From assembly GCA_002473385.1 (NCBI GenBank), contig DKTR01000023.1, positions 15,454 to 25,971 on the forward strand: a DNA stretch of 10,518 nt, written 5' to 3'. The stretch comes from Lachnospiraceae bacterium UBA7225 (GTDB lineage Bacteria; Bacillota; Clostridia; Lachnospirales; Lachnospiraceae). The notes below the pieces were generated by a model. That model was not told where the DNA came from. It did no database searches and saw only the letters and a list, made by a program, of their open reading frames with translations. Of this stretch, positions 6,008-10,518 are shown piece after piece; the first letter of the stretch is position 1, and the number at the start of each line of letters is the position of its first letter. Position numbers and translations under genes: made by a program.

Positions 6008-6022
6008 GGTTATTTCATAACC
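6008..6022. repeat. Small palindrome GGTTAT-TTC-ATAACC
   Basis: A perfect 6-3-6 inverted repeat lies between the Sel1-esterase stop and its terminator. A single half-site, GGTTATTT, recurs at 5929-5936, just upstream of the LysR -35. It might be a protein-binding site or only a minor hairpin in the 3' untranslated region. Confidence 0.35.
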
Positions 6023-6058
6023 CGTTCCATTCAAGAAAGTCCTAAAGAAAGAACAGTG

Positions 6059-8578
6059 TTATTTTGACTGTGCAAACAGCCATTCTTTTACGCAGGGCAG
6101 GCTATAACCGAGACGCCAGGTCATTCTGTGAGATCCCTTCAGCGCATTTCCTTCGGCATCCATACTTCCGGTGCCGGTCTGAATCACCAGGTTGTAAATA
6201 TTTGCATCCTGCGCAAACAGACTGCCAAGTTCTGCTTCCAGGGTTTCCTGATCGGCAATGCCATTAATGCTTGCTTTGGCAACAACGCCGCCTTCGCTTT
6301 CCCACATTGCCACATCTTCTGCCTGCAGCCAGGAATAGCCGTCGTCTTCAGAATATAAGAACAGAATATTTTTGTCCTTAAGATCCTTGATTTCTTCCGG
6401 TACCCACTGTCCGGCCATGAGATATGCTGCTGCAAACAGATCAGGGTCTTTTTCCATCATAAGCATAGAGGTCATGCAGCCCAGGGACTGACCTGTTGTG
6501 TAAATTCTGTTGCTGTCGATAGGGTATTCGTCCTTCAGAGAGCGAACCAGATTCATCGTTGCAAGCACAGTTTCCTCCATGTATTCCCAGTAATCATTGA
6601 TGAAAATTTCATCATAGGCAATGGTAACTACGAAACAGGGGTTTTCTTCCTGCCATTCGTCAGCGATCCAGCAGGTGGCGCCGTTTCCCTGCTGAACGGC
6701 ATACTTTGTTCCTTTGCCCGCCACACTGGCATCTGCAATAAAAAGAACCAGCGGATAAGCTTCTCCGGATTCCTCATAGCCTTCCGGCTTGAAAATGTCA
6801 TAATGGAGGGTGCTGTGGGTTTCCAGATCACTGAAATAATGGTCTGTTTCAAACTTATCCAGTTCCGGGGTTTTAATGGCCGGATTTTTTCCAATTCCGC
6901 CAGGGCCGGCCGAAGTGGAGTATTCTTTATCGCTAGCGGCAATTGTGGTTCCGTCAAGTTTACAGATATCCTGCTTCTGAACTACAGTGGCTTTTTCAAT
7001 AACAGCGTCTGTATTTTCGATCATACGGCCATCACTTACTTCAGAGTCTTTTACCAGAGGACTTCTGATTTCAAGATCCAGTATAACATAATTTCCTTCC
7101 ACATTTTCCGCCGTTTCTGCCGGCTCGCTGTTGGTGTGAACCGCCGTAACCGTTCTGTCTTTTACTTCAAAGCTTTCTGTAGTAAGGCTGTCCGGGTCAA
7201 TGGCAGCATCAAATTCAAGGGCGATATGAGAGATTTTCTGCCCGTCACCATAAATGTGGCTGATGGTGATAACGTTCTGGATTCCTTCAGCAGCTTCCTG
7301 CTTTTTTGCATTAGCGGGAACATGCTCCGGGGCATTGGCTGCCTTTTCATACCATTCCTCTGCCAGCTCCTGGCTTTGTTCAACGCCATTTCCTTCTTCA
7401 TAGAGATGACCGATTCCGCGCATGCAGTCCACACCAAGAGAATCTCCGCATGCAGCGCCAAGCTGATACCATTCCATTGCCTTCTCATAATCAACATCTA
7501 CACCGATGCCATATTCGTAGCACTTACCTACATAATACTGGCTGGTGGTATCTCCGCTTTCTGCTGCAATCTGGTAATACTGGGGAACTTTTTCATAATT
7601 TACGCCGACACCGCGTCCATTTTCATACATCATGGCAACATAGCGGCCTGCCTTTACGTTGGAACCGTTTTCCACGATTTCAGTAAACATATCCATTGCT
7701 TTCTGGTAATCTTCTGAGACACCGATTCCGTAATAATATGCCTGTGCTACGCAAAGCGGAGCCTGGTCACTTCCGAGTTCATAAGCTTCCATAAGATATT
7801 CCGTTGCTTTATTAATAGTATCTTTGTACTGCTCATACATAGCATCGCCCGGATCAGGCTCTTCTGTTTCCGGCTCTCCGTTTTCCTCTGCCTGGGCGAC
7901 TTCCAGAGCGTGAGGAGGCATGTGCTCGGGTGCATTATCTGCTTTTGCATCCCATTCCTCTGCCAGCTCCTGGCTCTGCTCCACACCTTTGCCGTCTCTG
8001 TACAAACCGGCAATGGCACGCATGGCATCTGTGCCAAGAGAATCCTCACAGGAGGCTCCCTGCTGATACCATTCCATTGCTTTTGCATAATCCACATCAA
8101 CGCCAATGCCATATTCATAGCATCTGCCGATATAATACTGACTGGTGATGTCACCACGCTCGGCAGCAAGCTGATAATATTCTGCCACTTTTGCATAGTC
8201 AACACCGACGCCACGTCCATTTTCATACATCATGGCAATGTAGCGCGGAGCTTTTTCACTGCCGTTTTCCGTCAGCTCGAGAAACATATTTAACGCTTTT
8301 TCATAATCTTCCGTAACGCCGATTCCCCAGTTATAGGATTGTGCAAGTGTCAGCGGCGCTCTGGAGCATCCAAGGTTTGCGGCTTCCTCAAGGTAAGAAA
8401 AGGCTTCTCTTAAGGTATCTTTGTAAAGATCAAAAACGGCTTTTGCATCTTGTTCTGCCCCCTGCTGATCCTGCACCTCTGTTTTCTGCTCTTCGGCGTA
8501 AGCTGTAAAATAGCTGCCGGAGAAAGCCATTATGGCAGCAAGACCTGCCACGGCTAGTGAGTAATTTTTCCTTTTCAT
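6059..8578 (-). CDS. Secreted Sel1-repeat protein fused to an Ig-like and esterase region
   Basis: This 839-residue protein has a signal peptide (MKRKNYSLAV..., cleavage likely after AYA near residue 28). Residues 48-222 and 247-421 each hold four Sel1-like repeats, seen as A-x-YYG-x-G-V-x-x-DY-x-K-A patterns. A Glu/Pro linker separates the blocks, which align at a 200-residue offset. Residues 433-540 look like the Ig-like N-terminal domain of EstA-type esterases (ALEFDAAIDPDSL). An alpha/beta-hydrolase domain follows (590-839): nucleophile Ser698 in GQSLG, an acid among Asp745/Asp746 in LYSEDDG, and His817 in GSHRMTW near the end. The expected activity is hydrolysis of an ester outside the cell; the substrate is unknown. 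The ATG at 8578 has AAGGAGG 6 nt upstream. The gene is monocistronic, with a promoter matching that of the 4703-2739 protein. Sel1 arrays usually mediate protein contacts, so this may be a scaffolded enzyme. Confidence 0.88.
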   Translation of the reverse strand: MKRKNYSLAVAGLAAIMAFSGSYFTAYAEEQKTEVQDQQGAEQDAKAVFDLYKDTLREAFSYLEEAANLGCSRAPLTLAQSYNWGIGVTEDYEKALNMFLELTENGSEKAPRYIAMMYENGRGVGVDYAKVAEYYQLAAERGDITSQYYIGRCYEYGIGVDVDYAKAMEWYQQGASCEDSLGTDAMRAIAGLYRDGKGVEQSQELAEEWDAKADNAPEHMPPHALEVAQAEENGEPETEEPDPGDAMYEQYKDTINKATEYLMEAYELGSDQAPLCVAQAYYYGIGVSEDYQKAMDMFTEIVENGSNVKAGRYVAMMYENGRGVGVNYEKVPQYYQIAAESGDTTSQYYVGKCYEYGIGVDVDYEKAMEWYQLGAACGDSLGVDCMRGIGHLYEEGNGVEQSQELAEEWYEKAANAPEHVPANAKKQEAAEGIQNVITISHIYGDGQKISHIALEFDAAIDPDSLTTESFEVKDRTVTAVHTNSEPAETAENVEGNYVILDLEIRSPLVKDSEVSDGRMIENTDAVIEKATVVQKQDICKLDGTTIAASDKEYSTSAGPGGIGKNPAIKTPELDKFETDHYFSDLETHSTLHYDIFKPEGYEESGEAYPLVLFIADASVAGKGTKYAVQQGNGATCWIADEWQEENPCFVVTIAYDEIFINDYWEYMEETVLATMNLVRSLKDEYPIDSNRIYTTGQSLGCMTSMLMMEKDPDLFAAAYLMAGQWVPEEIKDLKDKNILFLYSEDDGYSWLQAEDVAMWESEGGVVAKASINGIADQETLEAELGSLFAQDANIYNLVIQTGTGSMDAEGNALKGSHRMTWRLGYSLPCVKEWLFAQSK
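7316..7840 (-). repeat. Sel1 block, copy 2 of an internal duplication
   Basis: This encodes residues 247-421 of the Sel1-esterase and matches copy 1 (7913-8437) at a constant offset near 600 bp. Identical peptides include MMYENGRGVGV, CYEYGIGVDVDY and GVEQSQELAEEW. The closeness at both DNA and protein level points to a fairly recent duplication or recent gene conversion. Confidence 0.8.
7913..8437 (-). repeat. Sel1 block, copy 1 of an internal duplication
   Basis: This encodes residues 48-222 of the Sel1-esterase, four Sel1-like repeats plus a trailing half repeat ending near APEH. It is the partner of the block at 7316-7840. Confidence 0.8.
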
Positions 8579-8637
8579 TCAGAACCTCCTTAAAAATATT
8601 TTTACAAATTTCCTAAAAAACAGGCGCCCTTTGGGAA

Positions 8638-8666
8638 ATTATAATAACAAATAACGGAATATTCAA
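8638..8666 (-). promoter_or_regulatory. Sigma-A-like promoter of the Sel1-esterase gene
   Basis: TTGAAT (8661-8666) and a perfect TATAAT (8638-8643) are separated by 17 bp, giving an expected start near 8631. A perfect TTGACA also occurs just upstream (8681-8686), but the sequence 17 bp after it (AATATT) is a poor -10, so the pair given here is preferred. Confidence 0.65.
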
Positions 8667-8686
8667 TTCCATTTTATGTTTGTCAA

Positions 8687-8701
8687 TTTCCAAAGTGGAA
8701 A
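8687..8701. promoter_or_regulatory. Palindromic operator TTTCCA-N3-TGGAAA (copy 2)
   Basis: The same 6-3-6 palindrome as at 4862-4876 lies exactly 20 bp upstream of the -35 of the Sel1-esterase gene. Of the 26 bases running from the palindrome through the -35, 19 match the other promoter in register, including GAATTGA just at the -35. This is a strong sign of one shared activator. Confidence 0.62.
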
Positions 8702-8748
8702 TGTTCAACAAAAAGAATGGGGAATGAAAAGGAGCCCATATCCATCAA

Positions 8749-8792
8749 AAAAGAGGCGGGAAAACGATAATCATACGCCTTCCGCCTCTTTT
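8749..8792 (-). terminator. Intrinsic terminator of the Amt-PII gene
   Basis: An 11-bp perfect stem (AAAAGAGGCGG with CCGCCTCTTTT) has a 22-nt loop and, on the minus strand, six consecutive T at its end. It lies about 40 nt after the Amt-PII stop. Confidence 0.82.
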
Positions 8793-8832
8793 CTTTATTT
8801 ATATGTCAAAAAATGGTATTTCGTCAATATTT

Positions 8833-10518
8833 TTATTCTACATCCTGCAGCGCTGCAAAATCTTCCTCGCCGGTGCGGATCTTCACAACCTTATCCACAT
8901 TGTATACGAAGATCTTGCCATCTCCGATGTGTCCAGTGTAGAGAGCCTTCTTTGCCGATTCGATGACAGATTCCACAGAAATCCGGCTGACTACAACCTC
9001 CAGCTTTACCTTCGGAAGCAGGGTGGCATCCATTTCAACACCACGATACATCTCGCCTGCACCCTTCTGAATGCCGCAGCCCATCACCTGGGTAACAGTC
9101 ATACCGGTTACACCGAGATCGTTCATTGCCTTCTTTACCTTCTCATAACGCGAAAGCTTGGAGATGATCACCACCTTGTAAATACCGGTAGGTTCTACGT
9201 CCGGCACCTTTGCAACCTGGATGGCTGCTGCCTTCTGCGCAGGAGAAGCTGCCTCGTAATCCGGAGTTCCAAGGTTTGTATTTTCGTTCACTTCCATTGT
9301 CATGGTATTGGAAATATCCATGATAGAAAAACCTGCATATGCAGACGGGAGACCATGCTCGCAGGCATCCAGTCCGACAATCTCCTCTTCTTCTGTGACA
9401 CGGAGTCCAAAGATTGCCTTAATCACAAGAAACGTAATGGTAATCGTCACCGCGGTCCATGCAGCCGTGGTGAGCATTCCGACGAACTGAATGCCAAGCT
9501 GGTCAAAACCGCCGCCATAGAACAAGCCTTTCCCTGCAATCTGGTTTGCACCGTATGTAACGCCGTCGCCGATTCCCCTTGCAAACGCCGGAGCTGTATC
9601 AGTTGCAAACAGACCAACCGCAATTGTTCCCCAGATACCATTCAGACAGTGTACCGCAACTGCGCCCACCGGATCGTCTACACGAAGCACATTATCAAGA
9701 AGCCATACACCAAATACTACCAGCACGCCGGAAACTGCACCGATGATGATCGCACCAGTTGCATCACACACATCACACGGAGCAGTGATTGCCACCAGCC
9801 CGGCAAGGGATGCATTCAGACACATGGAAACATCCGGTTTACCGTATCTGATCCAGGTAAATACCATACATACAACGGTTGCAACAGACGGAGCGATCGT
9901 TGTTGTGACAAAGATTGCACCAAGCTCATCTACAGAGGTAGCAGCCGCGCCGTTGAATCCATACCAGCCAAGCCACAGAATAAATACACCCAGGCAGCCA
10001 AGCGGAAGATTATGCCCCGGAAAAGCATTTACCTTTGTAATCTTTCCGGCTTTATCTTTTGTAAATTTTCCGATACGCGGTCCGAGGATTGCAGCGCCGA
10101 TCAGCGCGCTGATACCGCCTACCATATGAATACAGTTGGAACCTGCAAAATCGTGGAAGCCCATCTGCGCAAGCCAGCCGCCGCCCCAGGTCCAGTGTGC
10201 CTCGATCGGGTAGATAACAGCAGAAATCACTGCGGAATAGACACAGTAGGAGAGGAATTTCGTTCTCTCTGCCATCGCACCTGATACAATCGTTGCAGTT
10301 GTCGCACAGAATACCAGGTTGAACACAAAATTGGACCAGTCAAAATTTGCATAATCAGTAAAAATATCAAATCCTGGTTTTCCGATCAGCCCCACAAGGT
10401 CCTCTCCCAGAAACAGACCGAAGCCGATCAAAATGAACATCACCGTACCGATACAGAAGTCCATCAGGTTCTTCATCAAAATGTTACCGGTGTTTTTTGC
10501 TCTGGTAAAGCCTGCCTC
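8833..10518 (-). CDS. amt: Ammonium channel Amt fused to a C-terminal PII domain (5' end cut off by the window)
   Basis: 561 residues are visible, and the frame stays open to the window edge. Its first visible residues, EAGFTRAKNTGNI, are typical Amt sequence, so the real start lies outside. The membrane part shows the two pore histidines (CIHMVGG and AVHCLNG-IWG), FPGHNLP, GWYGFN and GVWLLDNVLRVDDP. It mediates uptake of ammonium/ammonia through the cytoplasmic membrane. After a linker of about 70 residues, a PII (GlnB-like) domain occupies roughly 445-555: IYKVVIISKLSRYEKV, a T-loop ending GEMYRG with the usually modified Tyr, LPKVKLEVVVS, and the signature TGHIGDGKIFV-YNVDKVVKIRTGE. PII binds ATP/ADP and 2-oxoglutarate and normally plugs Amt as a separate protein; here the sensor is tethered. 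It ends with its own terminator, so it belongs to a different transcript from the rest. Confidence 0.94.
   Translation of the reverse strand, partial: EAGFTRAKNTGNILMKNLMDFCIGTVMFILIGFGLFLGEDLVGLIGKPGFDIFTDYANFDWSNFVFNLVFCATTATIVSGAMAERTKFLSYCVYSAVISAVIYPIEAHWTWGGGWLAQMGFHDFAGSNCIHMVGGISALIGAAILGPRIGKFTKDKAGKITKVNAFPGHNLPLGCLGVFILWLGWYGFNGAAATSVDELGAIFVTTTIAPSVATVVCMVFTWIRYGKPDVSMCLNASLAGLVAITAPCDVCDATGAIIIGAVSGVLVVFGVWLLDNVLRVDDPVGAVAVHCLNGIWGTIAVGLFATDTAPAFARGIGDGVTYGANQIAGKGLFYGGGFDQLGIQFVGMLTTAAWTAVTITITFLVIKAIFGLRVTEEEEIVGLDACEHGLPSAYAGFSIMDISNTMTMEVNENTNLGTPDYEAASPAQKAAAIQVAKVPDVEPTGIYKVVIISKLSRYEKVKKAMNDLGVTGMTVTQVMGCGIQKGAGEMYRGVEMDATLLPKVKLEVVVSRISVESVIESAKKALYTGHIGDGKIFVYNVDKVVKIRTGEEDFAALQDVE

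Noticed and set aside
6803..7717. Plus-strand frame of 304 codons
   Set aside because: It is antisense to the Sel1-esterase gene; its apparent repeats merely mirror the Sel1 duplication.
8681..8686. Perfect TTGACA as -35 of the Sel1-esterase promoter
   Set aside because: The hexamer at the right distance (AATATT) is a poor -10, whereas TTGAAT-N17-TATAAT lies 20 bp downstream and also matches the layout of the other palindrome-bearing promoter.
8803..10284. Long open frame of 493 codons on the plus strand
   Set aside because: It is antisense to the Amt-PII gene, whose domains and motifs are unambiguous. The translation is Cys/His/Arg-rich and resembles no protein family, as expected for a shadow of a coding strand.
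10477..10479. TTG as start of the Amt-PII gene
   Set aside because: The frame stays open to the window edge and the 13 upstream residues match Amt proteins, so the gene is simply truncated by the window.

Overview
The window looks like chromosomal DNA from a gut-type Clostridia bacterium, most likely Lachnospiraceae. This rests on inference: strong AGGAGG-type ribosome sites, sigma-A-like promoters, U-tailed terminators, a LysR regulator, an Amt-PII fusion and large secreted Sel1/esterase proteins. No 16S or other taxonomic marker is present. All seven supported protein genes lie on the minus strand, so transcription runs from high to low coordinates. No tRNA, rRNA, CRISPR array, transposase or integrase was seen.

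In transcription order: (1) 10518-8833, an ammonium channel fused to a C-terminal PII domain, cut off at its 5' end by the window edge and followed by a good terminator. (2) 8578-6059, a secreted protein with eight Sel1-like repeats (a four-repeat block duplicated about 200 residues apart), an Ig-like segment and an alpha/beta-hydrolase esterase domain, also followed by a strong terminator. (3) 5847-4960, a LysR-type regulator with its own sigma-A-like promoter and a 15-bp-stem terminator. (4) 4703-2739, a large secreted acidic protein of unknown family made of two related halves. (5-7) 2587-66, a compact nitrogenase-like cluster: a one-domain component-1-like protein with a His-rich N-terminus, a component-1-like protein of 381 residues, and a NifH that keeps all the key iron-protein motifs.

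Two points stand out. First, the nitrogenase-like cluster is stripped down. NifH is close to genuine dinitrogenase reductase, but its partners are not NifD/NifK: one is only the N-terminal cluster-binding domain, the other is shortened, and no cofactor-assembly gene is in the window. Each partner keeps two Cys at P-cluster-like positions, which would suit one bridging iron-sulfur cluster. The substrate is unknown. Second, the promoters of the two secreted-protein genes, which flank the LysR gene, carry the same 15-bp palindrome TTTCCA-N3-TGGAAA exactly 20 bp upstream of the -35 hexamer. Its centre falls near -64, where LysR-type activators usually bind. No convincing terminator separates the secreted protein at 4703-2739 from the nitrogenase-like genes, so the regulator may control the whole set.

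The upstream edge of the one-domain subunit is odd. Its open frame continues upstream through a single in-frame UGA that overlaps the Shine-Dalgarno sequence, and a protein-like stretch of 33 codons lies before that UGA. This could be a leader ORF, a nonsense mutation, or recoding.
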